From Frankia sp. AgB1.9 (lineage in GTDB: Bacteria > Actinomycetota > Actinomycetes > Frankiales > Frankiaceae), in the NCBI RefSeq assembly GCF_016786355.1, contig NZ_JADWYX010000007.1, positions 11,127 to 75,126 of the forward strand: DNA of 64,000 nt. The letters run 5' to 3'. A program made the position numbers and the translations under genes. Numbering within the stretch: the first letter of the stretch is position 1; every line of letters begins with the position of its first letter. Under the pieces are notes generated by a model, which made no database searches, was not told the origin of the DNA, and worked only from the letters and a program-made list of their open reading frames with translations. This document shows positions 40,910-49,981 of the stretch, in pieces.

Positions 40910-42559
40910 TTACGGACTTGACGCGACCTGCTGTGGGCCGGCCGCGAGTGGCACGTCCTCGGTAGTCGTCGCGAGGCGGGTCTCCCGGATCAGCAGCATC
41001 GCGACGAGCCCGACCAATGCCAGTGGCACGGCGTACAGCCAGACGTGCCCGACGGCGTCACCGTAGGCGTGACTGACCACGGCCGCGACCGGCGCGGGCA
41101 GTCTGGCCAGGTCTGGCACACCGTGCGTATCCGCGACGGCGTTCGCGGGCAGGCCGGCCGAGGCGAGCCCATGGCCGGTCCGGCTGGCGGCCAGATTTCC
41201 CAGCAGCGCCCCGAGCGCGGCGACCCCCGCGGTCGAGCCGAGGCTGCGGAAGAAGGCGACCACGCCGCTCGCGGCACCGAGGTCGCCACGCGCGGCGCTG
41301 TTCTGCACGGCGACCATGAGGTTCTGCTGGGTCATACCGATGCCGACGCCGACCAGGGCCAGATAGGCGCAGACCGCGACCAGCGGGGTGCCGGCGCGAA
41401 TGGTCGCGAACAGCACCTGACCGCCGCACATGCAGAGGGCCCCGGCGACGAGGATGCCCTTCCAGCGGCCGGTCCGGGTGATGGCTCGTCCGGCGAGGTT
41501 GGCCGAGACCGCCGAGCTGACGACCATCGGCGCGGTCAGCAGGCCGGAGACGGTCGGCGTCTCGCCGCGACCCAGCTGGAAGTACTGGCTGAACAACAGC
41601 GGCACGGTGACCGTCACGGCGCCCGTCGCGATGACGCCGGTCACCGCGAGCACGATGGTCCGGTCCCGGAACAGTCGTGGCGGCACGATCGGCTCCGCCA
41701 CCCGGGTCTCCACCACGACGGCGAGCAGCAGCGTGGCCGCCCCACCGAGCAGCAGCGCCAGCCCGGTACCCGACAGCCAGTCGACCAGGTCCCCGCCGAG
41801 CGTCAGCCACAGCAGCAGCAGGCCCACGCCACCCGGGATGAGGATGGCGCCGAGGTAGTCGATGCGCACCGGACGCCGCTCGGTCGGCAGCCGGAGCGTG
41901 CGGACCAGCAGCACGAAGGCGACCACCGCGACCGGGACGCAGATGTAGAAGCACCAGCGCCAGCCGAGCCCAGGGGTGTCGACGATCACACCGCCGACCA
42001 GCGGGCCGGAGATGTTCGAGACGGCGAACGCGGCACCGATGTAGCCGTTGTAGCGGGCCCGCTCCCGGGCCGGGACCATCGCCGCGATCGCCACCTGCGT
42101 CAGCGAGCTGGTACCGCCTGCGCCGACGCCCTGCACCCCGCGCGCGGCGATCAGCCAGGCGGAGGAATGGGAGAGCCCGGCGAGGCAGGACCCGATCGTG
42201 AACAGGGTGAGAGCCAGCAGGAGCAGGATCTTCGGGTTCAGCAGGTCGGACAGCTTTCCCCAGAGCGGCACGGTCGCCGTCATCATCAGCAGCGTCATCG
42301 CCGCGACCCAGGTGTAGTCGGTCGAGCTTCCGTGCAGGTCGGCCATGATGCGCGGCAGCGCGTTCGCCACGACGGTGCCGGCGATCATCGTGACGAACAG
42401 TCCCAGCACCAGCGCCCAGACGGCCTGGCTGATCTCCCGCTGCGTCATCGGCCGGTACTCCGGACCGGACGAGTGAGCCGTGGCCGTCGCCTCCGCTGGC
42501 GTGGGGTCGTCTTCGGGCGCCGGACCCTGGCTGGCCGAGCGTTCCGCGGACGTCGTCAT
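40910..42559 (-). CDS. MFS drug transporter, DHA2 (EmrB/QacA) family
   Basis: 549 residues from ATG 42557-42559, preceded by GAGGACC. A polar 45-residue start leads into fourteen hydrophobic helices. DHA2 motifs include motif C-like [25 protein letters not shown] in helix 5 (conserved parts: GPLVGG, WRW-FYI-P), [18 protein letters not shown] in helix 1-2 and [11 protein letters not shown] after helix 2. This is a proton-driven multidrug or metabolite exporter in the cell membrane. The downstream TetR gene is its likely local regulator. Divergent from ureG. Confidence 0.9.
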   Translation of the reverse strand: MTTSAERSASQGPAPEDDPTPAEATATAHSSGPEYRPMTQREISQAVWALVLGLFVTMIAGTVVANALPRIMADLHGSSTDYTWVAAMTLLMMTATVPLWGKLSDLLNPKILLLLALTLFTIGSCLAGLSHSSAWLIAARGVQGVGAGGTSSLTQVAIAAMVPARERARYNGYIGAAFAVSNISGPLVGGVIVDTPGLGWRWCFYICVPVAVVAFVLLVRTLRLPTERRPVRIDYLGAILIPGGVGLLLLWLTLGGDLVDWLSGTGLALLLGGAATLLLAVVVETRVAEPIVPPRLFRDRTIVLAVTGVIATGAVTVTVPLLFSQYFQLGRGETPTVSGLLTAPMVVSSAVSANLAGRAITRTGRWKGILVAGALCMCGGQVLFATIRAGTPLVAVCAYLALVGVGIGMTQQNLMVAVQNSAARGDLGAASGVVAFFRSLGSTAGVAALGALLGNLAASRTGHGLASAGLPANAVADTHGVPDLARLPAPVAAVVSHAYGDAVGHVWLYAVPLALVGLVAMLLIRETRLATTTEDVPLAAGPQQVASSP

Positions 42560-42792
42560 GGTCGGTCCTCGGAGGTAGGCGGGGTTCTGTGGAGCGGATC
42601 GAACCTAACCGGAAGGAATGCTTCCGCGCGCAGATCCGTCGCGTTTGCCACGTCCCACCCAAGTCCGGCCCGCGCGCCCCCGTGGCCGGAGTAACGGAGG
42701 TGTCATCCCCGGGGCCTAGGCTGACGTCAGCGGCGGGAGCTCCCCAGGAGCGAGCCGCGCCAGCAGCGCGGATACGAGACCGGGAGGCGTCG

Positions 42793-43611
42793 GTGCACCT
42801 CGACCACGATCACCACGAGCATGGTTCCTCGCTGCTCGGTGGCGTCCAGGGTTCCGGGGGTTCGGCCGGCCCGGGGCTGACGGCGGCGTGGCGGACGGCC
42901 GCGCCGGCGGCGCCGCGGGCGGTTCCCGCCGGCCGGGCGCTGCGCATCGGGATCGGCGGGCCGGTCGGCAGTGGCAAGACCGCGCTCGTCGCGGCGCTCT
43001 GCCGCGCGCTGGCGGACAAGGTGGACCTGGCCGTCGTCACCAACGACATCTACACGACCGAGGACGCCGACTTCCTGCGTCGCGCCGGAGTGCTGGACCC
43101 GGCCCGGATCCGCGCGGTCGAGACCGGCTGCTGCCCGCACACGGCGATCCGTGACGACATCACGTCCAACCTGGACGCCGTCGAGGACCTGGACGCTGCC
43201 TTCGGCCCACTGGACCTCATCCTCGTGGAGTCCGGCGGCGACAACCTGACCGCGACCTTCAGCTACGGACTGATCGACCGGCAGATCTTCGTCGTGGACG
43301 TCGCCGGCGGTGACAAGGTGCCGCGCAAGGGTGGCCCCGGCGTCACCAGCAGCGACCTGCTCGTCATCAACAAGACCGACCTGGCCCCACTCGTCGGCGC
43401 CGACCTCGGCGTGATGGAGCGCGACGCGACGGCGATGCGGGACGGCCGCCCGGTGCTTTTCACCAGCCTCGTAGAGGACCCGGCGGCGACCGACGTCGCC
43501 CGCTGGGTCTTCAGCCAACTCGTCGAGGCCCGGGCCGCCGGCGCCGGCATCTACGAGTCCAACCTCACCCCGCTCGCCTCCGTCGGCCTCGACGTACCCG
43601 GCACGCAGTGA
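42793..43611 (+). CDS. ureG: Urease accessory GTPase UreG
   Basis: 272 residues from GTG 42793, with GGGAGG upstream. The His-rich start (HLDHDHHEH) is a nickel-binding feature of some UreG proteins. P-loop GGPVGSGKT (55-63), [13 protein letters not shown] with the Cys-Pro-His nickel motif, ESGGDN and base-recognition NKTDL are present. UreG hydrolyses GTP to drive nickel insertion into urease together with UreF and UreD. The usual ETGGCPH reads ETGCCPH here. It is followed by ureD after 31 bases, on the opposite strand and about 10 kb away from ureABC. Confidence 0.93.
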   Translation: MHLDHDHHEHGSSLLGGVQGSGGSAGPGLTAAWRTAAPAAPRAVPAGRALRIGIGGPVGSGKTALVAALCRALADKVDLAVVTNDIYTTEDADFLRRAGVLDPARIRAVETGCCPHTAIRDDITSNLDAVEDLDAAFGPLDLILVESGGDNLTATFSYGLIDRQIFVVDVAGGDKVPRKGGPGVTSSDLLVINKTDLAPLVGADLGVMERDATAMRDGRPVLFTSLVEDPAATDVARWVFSQLVEARAAGAGIYESNLTPLASVGLDVPGTQ

Positions 43612-43642
43612 GGCTCGGGACCGACGTCGGCCCGCGAGACCG

Positions 43643-44722
43643 GTGACGGCGCTCGCGGCCTCCGGGCCCGCGCAGACTGGCGGTAGGACGTCGGACAGGC
43701 CGGCCACCCGGTCTCCCCTGACGGGCTCGGGTGCTGCCGATGGTGGCCCGACGGTGGTCCGGGCTCACGCCGTCGTGCGGGTCGAGGCCGGCCCCGACGG
43801 CTCGGCGCGGGTGACCGAGCTGCGTTCGGCCGTGCCGTTGGTGATGCGGCACACGTCGACCTCCCCGGCCGCTAACCTCGTTCCAGGCCTTCCGGCAGAG
43901 GCGCGGCGGCTGGAGGACCTGGTGCCACCGGCGCTGCCGATGGTCACCGTGCACCTGGTCGGCGCGGCCGCCGGTCCGCTGACCGGGGACCAGCTGCGCC
44001 TCGACATCAGCGTCGGCACCGGCGTGCGGCTGGTGCTGCGGTCGGTCGCGGCGACGCTCGCGATGCCCGGGCACGGGGCGGGACCGTCGGTGCTGGAGAT
44101 TCACGCGGACGTCGCCCCCGGGGGCGCGCTCGACCTGCTGCCGGAGCCGACGGTCGCGGTACGCGGCTGCTGGCACCGGATGGTCGGACGGGCGACCGTC
44201 GCCGCGGGCGGCTGGCTGCGATGGCGGGAGGAGATCCTGCTCGGTCGGTTCGGCGAGCCTTCCGGCCGGATCGAGACCGATCTACGGGTCGATGTCCGCT
44301 CCGCGCCGGCTGGCGGGGACGCGGGGTCCGGTCGCCGCCCGCTGCTGCGTCAACAGCTGGCCCTCGGCCCTGATACCCCGGGCCTGGGCGGCGCGGCGCT
44401 GGTGGGCTCGGCCCGGGCCGTCGGCTCCCTGCTGATCGCCGCGCCTCCGGACGACGACGGCGGCGTCCCGACCGGCTCGACCGGAGCCTCGGATCAGGCG
44501 CGGGTTCAGGCCTCGGGCCGGACGGAGGGAAGCCCTCTGGGGCGGGCCCCGGCGGTGGGTCTGGCCGGGCTTGGCGTCACCGCGTCGGTGAGCCCGGCCG
44601 AGCCGGCGACCGCCGGGCGCGTTCCCGGCGGTGCCGCGGTGCTCCCGCTGGCCGGCCCGGGCGTCCTGGTGACGGCCCTCGCCGACGACGCCGTCACCCT
44701 GCGCCGTCACCTAGGGGACTGA
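43643..44722 (+). CDS. ureD: Urease accessory protein UreD
   Basis: 359 residues from GTG 43643. UreD features include VPLVMRHT, the GAAAGPLTGDQLRLDISVGTG core (partial pattern), GALDLLPEPTVAVRGC and WREEILLGRFGE. UreD, with UreF and UreG, forms the activation complex that delivers nickel to apo-urease. Residues about 265-320 are an Asp/Gly/Ser/Pro-rich insert not normal for UreD (about 270 residues). The last two dozen bases are imperfectly duplicated just after the stop (CACCT-GGGGACTGA). Confidence 0.88.
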   Translation: MTALAASGPAQTGGRTSDRPATRSPLTGSGAADGGPTVVRAHAVVRVEAGPDGSARVTELRSAVPLVMRHTSTSPAANLVPGLPAEARRLEDLVPPALPMVTVHLVGAAAGPLTGDQLRLDISVGTGVRLVLRSVAATLAMPGHGAGPSVLEIHADVAPGGALDLLPEPTVAVRGCWHRMVGRATVAAGGWLRWREEILLGRFGEPSGRIETDLRVDVRSAPAGGDAGSGRRPLLRQQLALGPDTPGLGGAALVGSARAVGSLLIAAPPDDDGGVPTGSTGASDQARVQASGRTEGSPLGRAPAVGLAGLGVTASVSPAEPATAGRVPGGAAVLPLAGPGVLVTALADDAVTLRRHLGD

Positions 44723-44768
44723 TTCGCCGCCACCTCGGGGACTGAGAGGTCGGCTGGCGAACGCGGCG

Positions 44769-45419
44769 CTAGGCGAGGTGCGCGAAGACGACCACGTTGT
44801 CGACGTAGTGGCCGGTGGAGTGGTCGAAGACGCCCCCGCAGGTGATCAGGCGGAGCTGGGCGCCCGTTCCCGAGTGGTAGACCTCCTGGTCGGGGAAATC
44901 GGCCTTCGAATACTCGGCCGCGCGGTCGACGACGAACTTCGCCGTTGTTCCGTCGGCCCGCTCGACGAGGACCAGCCCGCCCGGCCGCAGGCGGTTGAGG
45001 TGGTAGAACACGGCCGGACCGGTCTTCGAGTCGACGTGGCCGGCGATCACGGCGACGCCGTCGTCGCCTGGCTCCGGGCCGGCGTGGTTCCAGCCAACCT
45101 CGCTGAACCCGGCCGGAGCCAGGAGGCGCCCGGCCGCGTCCAGACCCAGGGGCACGACGGGCGCCGCCACCCCGATGTCCGGCACGGTCAGCCGGACCGG
45201 GTCCGCCGCCTTGCCCGCGGAGCCGCTCCCGGAGCCCGAGCCCACCGAGCCCGAGCCCGCGGCGCCGCTTGTCGAGGCCGGGTCGGCGCCGGTGCGGGCT
45301 GGGGCTGTGGTGGCGGAGACCCGGCCCGCGCCGGCCCGCGCGCCGCAGGCGGCGAGTGAGGCCGACGCGAGCACGAGCGCGAGCACCATCGTCAGCCCGG
45401 CGGGAAGCCGACCGGTCAC
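44769..45419 (-). CDS. Class F sortase
   Basis: 216 residues from GTG 45417-45419, overlapping the stop of the gene upstream. A signal peptide with lipobox-like SLAACG (Cys25) precedes a Ser/Gly linker. The sortase domain has catalytic His128 (IAGHVDS) and Cys194 (LITCGG) and the FDHSTGHYVDNVVVFA ending of class F enzymes. It acts outside the membrane, cleaving a sorting signal and attaching the protein to the wall. The Pro-rich protein encoded immediately upstream is the probable substrate, since the two are translationally coupled. Confidence 0.88.
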   Translation of the reverse strand: MTGRLPAGLTMVLALVLASASLAACGARAGAGRVSATTAPARTGADPASTSGAAGSGSVGSGSGSGSAGKAADPVRLTVPDIGVAAPVVPLGLDAAGRLLAPAGFSEVGWNHAGPEPGDDGVAVIAGHVDSKTGPAVFYHLNRLRPGGLVLVERADGTTAKFVVDRAAEYSKADFPDQEVYHSGTGAQLRLITCGGVFDHSTGHYVDNVVVFAHLA

Positions 45420-45865
45420 CCGCGCGCGCTCACGCGCCGGCGCCGAAGACCGAACATGCCGAGGGCGCCAAGGCCAGCCGCCGCGCCGGCCGCGACCGGA
45501 ACCACGAGGTCCGCGCTGTGACCCGGGTTCCGCTGGGTGCCGCCGAGGCCGGTGTCAACTCCGCCGCGCGGCTCGACGGCCGCGGGCGTGCGGCCGTCGG
45601 CCTGCCCGGGAACGGACGTCAGCTGGGGGACGTCGGCCCGCGGCGGCGTGCCCGTCAGCTGGCGCGGCTCGGCCGGCGCGGGTGTCGGCGCCTGCGGGTC
45701 GATCGGGATCGGGGCCGGCAGCGGGGCCCGAGCCGCGGTGGAAGCGGTGGGGGCCGGCGTCGCGGCGCTGGCGGCCGTCGCCGGTAGCACCACGCCCCCG
45801 GCCAGGGTGGCGGCGAGCGCGGAGGTCGTGACGAGCCGACGAGTGGCTCGGGAGGTCAGGTTCAT
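45416..45865 (-). CDS. Secreted Pro/Ala-rich protein, likely sortase substrate
   Basis: 149 residues from ATG 45863-45865. A signal peptide (RRLVTTSALAATLAGGVVLPATAASA) is followed by a Pro/Ala/Thr-rich segment, then GGVDTGLGGTQ, a hydrophobic helix (LVVPVAAGAAAGLGALGMFGL, slightly abbreviated here) and a terminal RRRR. That order (motif, membrane helix, positive tail) is a cell-wall sorting signal. There is no LPxTG; GGVxTGxGGT-like sequences occur in proteins paired with class F sortases in streptomycetes, to my knowledge. The stop overlaps the sortase start. Confidence 0.75.
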   Translation of the reverse strand: MNLTSRATRRLVTTSALAATLAGGVVLPATAASAATPAPTASTAARAPLPAPIPIDPQAPTPAPAEPRQLTGTPPRADVPQLTSVPGQADGRTPAAVEPRGGVDTGLGGTQRNPGHSADLVVPVAAGAAAGLGALGMFGLRRRRVSARG

Positions 45866-45929
45866 CTCTGGGCTGCCTCGATCTCTTTCGGGGCCTCCGG
45901 GCCGATGGCGCGCCCGGAGGCCCAGGGCC

Positions 45930-45985
<56 letters not shown>

Positions 45986-46041
45986 CGCGGCGGGGGGTTC
46001 GATCCGGCCGAGACCGAGCCTCTCGGTGGCGAGTGGGCTGA

Positions 46042-46072
46042 CCATGAGACGACGGTGAGAGGCCTCTCATGG
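46042..46072 (+). promoter_or_regulatory. OmpR-type boxes, divergent promoter
   Basis: ATGAGAC (46044) and GTGAGAG (46055) are direct repeats 11 bases apart. The second is part of a perfect palindrome TGAGAGGCCTCTCA (46056-46069), and CCATGAGA/TCTCATGG bracket the whole. The same half-site with 11-bp spacing recurs upstream of the kinase/regulator pair at 46761-46789. Confidence 0.55.
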
Positions 46073-46121
46073 AGGAGCCGGTGGCCTCGCCCGGGGGCCG
46101 ACCCGGCATTCGCGCCTCGCC

Positions 46122-46127
46122 TACGAT
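46122..46127 (+). promoter_or_regulatory. -10 box, probably leaderless gene
   Basis: TACGAT lies eight bases before ATG 46135, so transcription would start at the ATG. No ribosome-binding sequence is present, consistent with a leaderless transcript. Confidence 0.4.
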
Positions 46128-46134
46128 GGCGGGC

Positions 46135-46728
46135 ATGGCGGATCACCCGATTGCGCCGGAGCCGGCGGCCGGCCCACCCCTGCCACCGGCCCAGGCTCGT
46201 CCCGAGAGCAGCGCGGCAGCCAACGGCAGCGCGGCAATCGAGGACAGCGCGGCAGCCGAGGGCAGCAGCGCGGCGGCCCAGGCCCGACCAGAGGGCAGCG
46301 CGGCGGCCAACGGCAGTTCGGCAATCGAGGGCCGCGTGGCGGCCTGGCGGACCAGCCTGGCGGTGCTCGCGCTGTCGGCGGTCGTCGGCGGACTGGTCGC
46401 CGGGGTCCTGTCCGCCGCGCACGAGCCGAGCCCGCCGGACCTTGGCGGCCCGATTCTGGCCAAGGGGCCGGTGCCCACCGTGTCCCCGGCTCCCGCTCGG
46501 CCGGCGCCGGACGCGACGCCGACGCCGACGATGCTGACGCCCCCGGCGCTGACGCGGGAAGGCCTGGCGAGCAACGCCAGAGCCTCCGCGGCCGCCGAGG
46601 TCCCGATCCGCCCAGTCCCGCTGCCGGTCTCCGTGACGGAACCCGGGAGTCTTCAGATCCCGGCGGCGCCCGAATCTGACCCACGGACGGCAGCGCCCGC
46701 GCCGGCGTCCGCCAGCGCGACGCCCTAA
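46135..46728 (+). CDS. Single-span membrane protein, Ala/Pro-rich, hypothetical
   Basis: 197 residues from ATG 46135 (an ATG three codons earlier is possible). The N-terminal 65 residues contain a duplicated 16-residue block (ARPE-SAAANGS-AIE at 21-36 and 50-65). One membrane helix spans about 73-95 (SLAVLALSAVVGGLVAGVL), and the outside part is Pro/Thr/Ala-rich. No enzymatic domain was recognised. It precedes a histidine kinase/response regulator pair, and its promoter region shares a box with theirs, so it could be an envelope component controlled by that system. Confidence 0.6.
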   Translation: MADHPIAPEPAAGPPLPPAQARPESSAAANGSAAIEDSAAAEGSSAAAQARPEGSAAANGSSAIEGRVAAWRTSLAVLALSAVVGGLVAGVLSAAHEPSPPDLGGPILAKGPVPTVSPAPARPAPDATPTPTMLTPPALTREGLASNARASAAAEVPIRPVPLPVSVTEPGSLQIPAAPESDPRTAAPAPASASATP

Positions 46729-46760
46729 CTCCAGGTCCAGGCGCCTCACAGGCCGCTGGA

Positions 46761-46789
46761 GATGAGAGCCTTCTCATCGTGTCCTCATC
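46761..46789 (+). promoter_or_regulatory. OmpR-type boxes upstream of histidine kinase
   Basis: GATGAGA-GCCT-TCTCATC (46761-46778) is a perfect 7-bp inverted repeat, and a further CCTCATC starts at 46783, 11 bases after TCTCATC (46772). This matches the half-site and spacing at 46042-46072. Probable binding sites of the response regulator encoded downstream. Confidence 0.55.
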
Positions 46790-46822
46790 CGCCGCTTTGG
46801 TCCGCGCGGCACGCTCGGCGGC

Positions 46823-48541
46823 ATGGCGCGTCGGCGGCCGAGGTCCCACGGGCCGGCGAGCGGGCTGATGAGGATTCGCGCCGTGGCGGGCTCCGCGCGG
46901 CTGCGCATCCTCGGCTGGCAGCTGCTGCTCGTCGCGCTCGCGCTGGCCGGCTCGGTGCTGGCCGCGCGCGAGGTGCTGCTCGCGCGGGCCGACGAACGGG
47001 TCGACCAGGGCCTGGCCAAGGAGGTCAGCGAGCTGCGCAGGTTCGTGGAGAAGAACGTCGACCCGGCGACGCGGCGTTCACAGTTCACCGACGTGCGCGC
47101 GTTGCTGGAGGCGCACCTCGAACGGGCGATCCCCGACCGCAACCAGACGATGCTCGCGCTCGTCGACGGCAAGCCGGTCTTCCGCAGTGCCGAGACACCG
47201 CCGTACCGGCTGGACACGGACCCGGCGGCGGTCGTGGCCTTCGTCTCCTCGGCGGCGTCGGGTCGGCCGAGCTACGGCTGGGTGGGAACCCCGGCTGGGG
47301 AAGTCCGCTACGTCGCGGTCCCGGTGAGCACGCAGGGCCGGCCCGAGCGCGGCATCTTCGTGTCCGCGGTCTTCGTCGACCGAGAGCGGGCCGAGGTCGA
47401 CGCGGTCGTCCGGGTGCTGAGCGTGGTCGGGTTCGGCGCGCTGGCGGTCGCGGGCGCCGCCGGCTGGATGGTCGCCGGGCGGGTTCTCGCCCCGGTGCGG
47501 ATGGTGCGCCGGACCGCCCAGTCGATCACCGAGACGGACCTCTCGCGCCGGATCCCGATCGGCGGCACCGGCCCGCCGCGAGTTGGCCGCCGCTCGGGTC
47601 GCGGCGGCCGGGGCACGCGGGGCGACGGTGCCGGCCGTGACGAGATCACGGAGCTGGCGCGCACGTTCAACGGCATGTTGGACCGGCTGGAGGAGGCGTT
47701 CGGGACGCAGCGCGCCTTCGTCGACGACGCCGGGCATGAGCTGCGCACCCCGATCACCATCATCCGCGGGCATCTGGAGCTGCTCGGCGACGACCCGGAC
47801 GACCGGGCCGACACGGTGGCCCTCGTCCTCGACGAGCTCGACCGGATGAGCCGCATGGTCGACGACCTGCTGATGCTCGCGAAGGCCGAGCAGCCCGACT
47901 TCCTGCGCCGGGAGGCGGTCGACCTCGCCGCGTTCACCGAGGACCTGTTCGTCAAGGTGCGGGCGCTGGCGCCGCGGGCGTGGCGGTTGGAGGGGGCCGG
48001 TGCCGGCCGGCTGCTCGTCGACCGGCAGCGGCTCACCCAGGCGCTGGTGCAGCTGGCCCAGAACGCCACCCAGCACACCGGGCCGGGCGACCCGATCGGG
48101 ATCGGCTCCGCGGTCGACGGCCGCGTCGCCCGCTTCTGGGTCGCGGACTCCGGCCCCGGCGTGCCGCCGGCCGACCGGGCCCGCATCTTCGAGCGCTTCG
48201 CTCGCGGCGCGCGCGCCCGGCCGACCGTGGCGCCGGGCGGGGCCGGTGGCGGCGGAGCGGGACTCGGCCTCGCGATCGTGCGCGCCATCGCGACGGCGCA
48301 CGGTGGAACGGTGCGGGTCGGCGGCCCGAGCGGGCGCGGGCAGGGTGCCGTGTTCATCCTGGAGCTGAGCCTGCTGCCCGACCACGTGGACCGCGACCAC
48401 GAGCCGCGTGACGGGGAAGGCCGCGCCGGCGGATCGTGGCCTGCTGGGGTCGAGCCGCCGGAGTTCGCCTCGGGTGACGACGGGCAGCCGAGCGGGTTCG
48501 AGGGCCGCGGGGCCGGCAGAGGCGGCGGGAGGCAAGCATGA
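46823..48541 (+). CDS. Membrane sensor histidine kinase
   Basis: 572 residues from ATG 46823; ATG 46868 is an alternative start. Two membrane helices (about 30-50 and 200-225) flank a sensor region of about 150 residues. A HAMP linker with an Arg/Gly-rich insert (GRRSGRGGRGTRGDGAGRDE) follows, then the phosphoacceptor motif DDAGHELRTPIT with His305. The ATPase part has an N box (LAQNATQHT), DSGPGVP, FERFARG and GGGAGLGLAIV. The last 60 residues are acidic and Gly-rich. The kinase gene comes before its regulator gene and overlaps it (ATGA). The signal is probably envelope-related, given the neighbouring sortase genes. Confidence 0.88.
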   Translation: MARRRPRSHGPASGLMRIRAVAGSARLRILGWQLLLVALALAGSVLAAREVLLARADERVDQGLAKEVSELRRFVEKNVDPATRRSQFTDVRALLEAHLERAIPDRNQTMLALVDGKPVFRSAETPPYRLDTDPAAVVAFVSSAASGRPSYGWVGTPAGEVRYVAVPVSTQGRPERGIFVSAVFVDRERAEVDAVVRVLSVVGFGALAVAGAAGWMVAGRVLAPVRMVRRTAQSITETDLSRRIPIGGTGPPRVGRRSGRGGRGTRGDGAGRDEITELARTFNGMLDRLEEAFGTQRAFVDDAGHELRTPITIIRGHLELLGDDPDDRADTVALVLDELDRMSRMVDDLLMLAKAEQPDFLRREAVDLAAFTEDLFVKVRALAPRAWRLEGAGAGRLLVDRQRLTQALVQLAQNATQHTGPGDPIGIGSAVDGRVARFWVADSGPGVPPADRARIFERFARGARARPTVAPGGAGGGGAGLGLAIVRAIATAHGGTVRVGGPSGRGQGAVFILELSLLPDHVDRDHEPRDGEGRAGGSWPAGVEPPEFASGDDGQPSGFEGRGAGRGGGRQA

Positions 48542-49218
48542 CGAACCGGGTCCTGATCGCCGAGGACGAGCAGCGGATCGCGTCGTTCGTGGCGAAGGGG
48601 CTGCGGTCGAACGGCTTCGTCCCGACCTGCGTCGCCGACGGCCAGTCGGCGCTGGAGGTCGCGCTGTCCGGCGAGGTCGACCTGTTGCTGCTCGATCTCG
48701 GCCTGCCCGACCTGGACGGCTTCGCCGTGCTACGCCGGCTGCGGGCCGCCGGCTCGCGGCTGCCGGTGGTGGTGCTGACCGCCCGCGACGGGGTGCGTGA
48801 CACGGTCGCCGCGCTGGAGGGCGGGGCCGACGACTACGTCAGCAAGCCCTTCCGGTTCGAGGAGCTGCTCGCCCGCGTCCGGCTGCGGCTGCGGCCTGAC
48901 CGCGGGGCCGACCCCGAGCCGACCGTGCTGCGCAGCGGTGACCTCGCCCTGGACCTGCGTACCCGCCAGGCGCGTGTCGGCGACCGAGTGATCGACCTGA
49001 CGGCGCGGGAGTTCGTGCTGGCCGAGACGTTCCTGCGCCACCCCGGCCAGGTGCTCGCCCGCGAGCAGCTGCTGTCCGCGGTCTGGGGCTACGACTACGA
49101 CCCGGGCAGCAACATTGTCGACGTCTACGTCGGCTACCTGCGCCGCAAGCTCGGTGCGGCCAGGATCGCGACGGTCCGCGGCATGGGCTACCGGCTGGAG
49201 ACGGCCGTCAGGACGTGA
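48538..49218 (+). CDS. OmpR-family response regulator
   Basis: 226 residues, ATG overlapping the kinase stop. Receiver domain with Asp10-Glu11 pocket, phospho-acceptor Asp53 (LLLLDLGLPDLDG), a Thr in VVLTARD and a Lys in DYVSKPF. The C-terminal winged helix has LTAREFVLAETFLRHPGQVLARE and NIVDVYVGYLRRKLG, typical of OmpR/PhoB. It likely binds the 11-bp-spaced boxes upstream of the kinase and in the sortase promoter region. Its end overlaps the end of the convergent ureF by 11 bases. Confidence 0.92.
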   Translation: MTNRVLIAEDEQRIASFVAKGLRSNGFVPTCVADGQSALEVALSGEVDLLLLDLGLPDLDGFAVLRRLRAAGSRLPVVVLTARDGVRDTVAALEGGADDYVSKPFRFEELLARVRLRLRPDRGADPEPTVLRSGDLALDLRTRQARVGDRVIDLTAREFVLAETFLRHPGQVLAREQLLSAVWGYDYDPGSNIVDVYVGYLRRKLGAARIATVRGMGYRLETAVRT

Positions 49219-49951
49219 ACATCCGGACCGGGGCGGCGCGGTGGCGCTCGGCGAGCAGGTCGAGGCGGACCGCCGACGGGGCTGGCAGCAGGTCCGGGCT
49301 GCCGGCGGCGATCGCGGCCGCGGCCGCGGCGGTCGCGGTGGCCGCGACGTTCTCCAGCTCCATGGCCAGCCGGGCCTGCATCCCCGTGACGGCGAGCGGG
49401 TCGAGCCCGAGCAGCCGGGTCGCGGCCGAGGCCGGGCCCGACACCGCGCCGTAGCAGGCGACCAGCGCCGCGTCCGCTGGTTCGAGCCCGGCGGCGGCCG
49501 CGACGACGCCCAGGGCGACCGGGTGATGCGGCGCGGCCGGCAGCGCCGCGCCGGCCAGGTCCCAGGCGGCCCGCCCGGCCCGCAACAGCGTCCGGCCCTG
49601 CGCCCGGCTCGCGTCCCGCTGAGCGGGGGACGGTGTCCGGGCGTCGAGTTCGGCGTCCAGTGCGGCGAGCAGCTCGCCGTCCTGGCTGGCCTCGCAGGCG
49701 GCGGCGGCGAACGCGGCGGACAGCAGGCCCGCCGTCGTCAACCGGCCGCGTAGGAACCCGGCGAGGTCGTCCAGCCCGCGGATGCCCCCGTCGACGATCG
49801 CGGCCTCCATTCCGCCCGAGTGCGCATGCCCGCCCGCGGGCAGCCGTCCGTCGGCCAGCACCAGCAGCGCCGCCCTGGCACCCGACCGACCCGCCCGGCC
49901 GGCCAGCGCCTGGCCCGACGGGCCAGGTCGTTCGGCCGACATGTCCGTCAT
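49208..49951 (-). CDS. ureF: Urease accessory protein UreF
   Basis: 247 residues from ATG 49949-49951, preceded by GGAAGG (a GTG one codon earlier is also possible). Helical UreF features include LLVLADGRLPAGGHAHSGGMEAAI (conserved core: D-R-P-GG-HSGG), AHHPVALG-type segment and GMQARLAMELENVA. UreF gates the GTPase activity of UreG in the urease activation complex. It is transcribed in the same direction as ureABC but is separated from them by 2.6 kb holding three unrelated plus-strand genes. The C-terminal end overlaps the response regulator. Confidence 0.88.
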   Translation of the reverse strand: MTDMSAERPGPSGQALAGRAGRSGARAALLVLADGRLPAGGHAHSGGMEAAIVDGGIRGLDDLAGFLRGRLTTAGLLSAAFAAAACEASQDGELLAALDAELDARTPSPAQRDASRAQGRTLLRAGRAAWDLAGAALPAAPHHPVALGVVAAAAGLEPADAALVACYGAVSGPASAATRLLGLDPLAVTGMQARLAMELENVAATATAAAAAAIAAGSPDLLPAPSAVRLDLLAERHRAAPVRMFTS

Positions 49952-49981
49952 CACAGACCTTCCACAAGGTAGTAGTAGATC

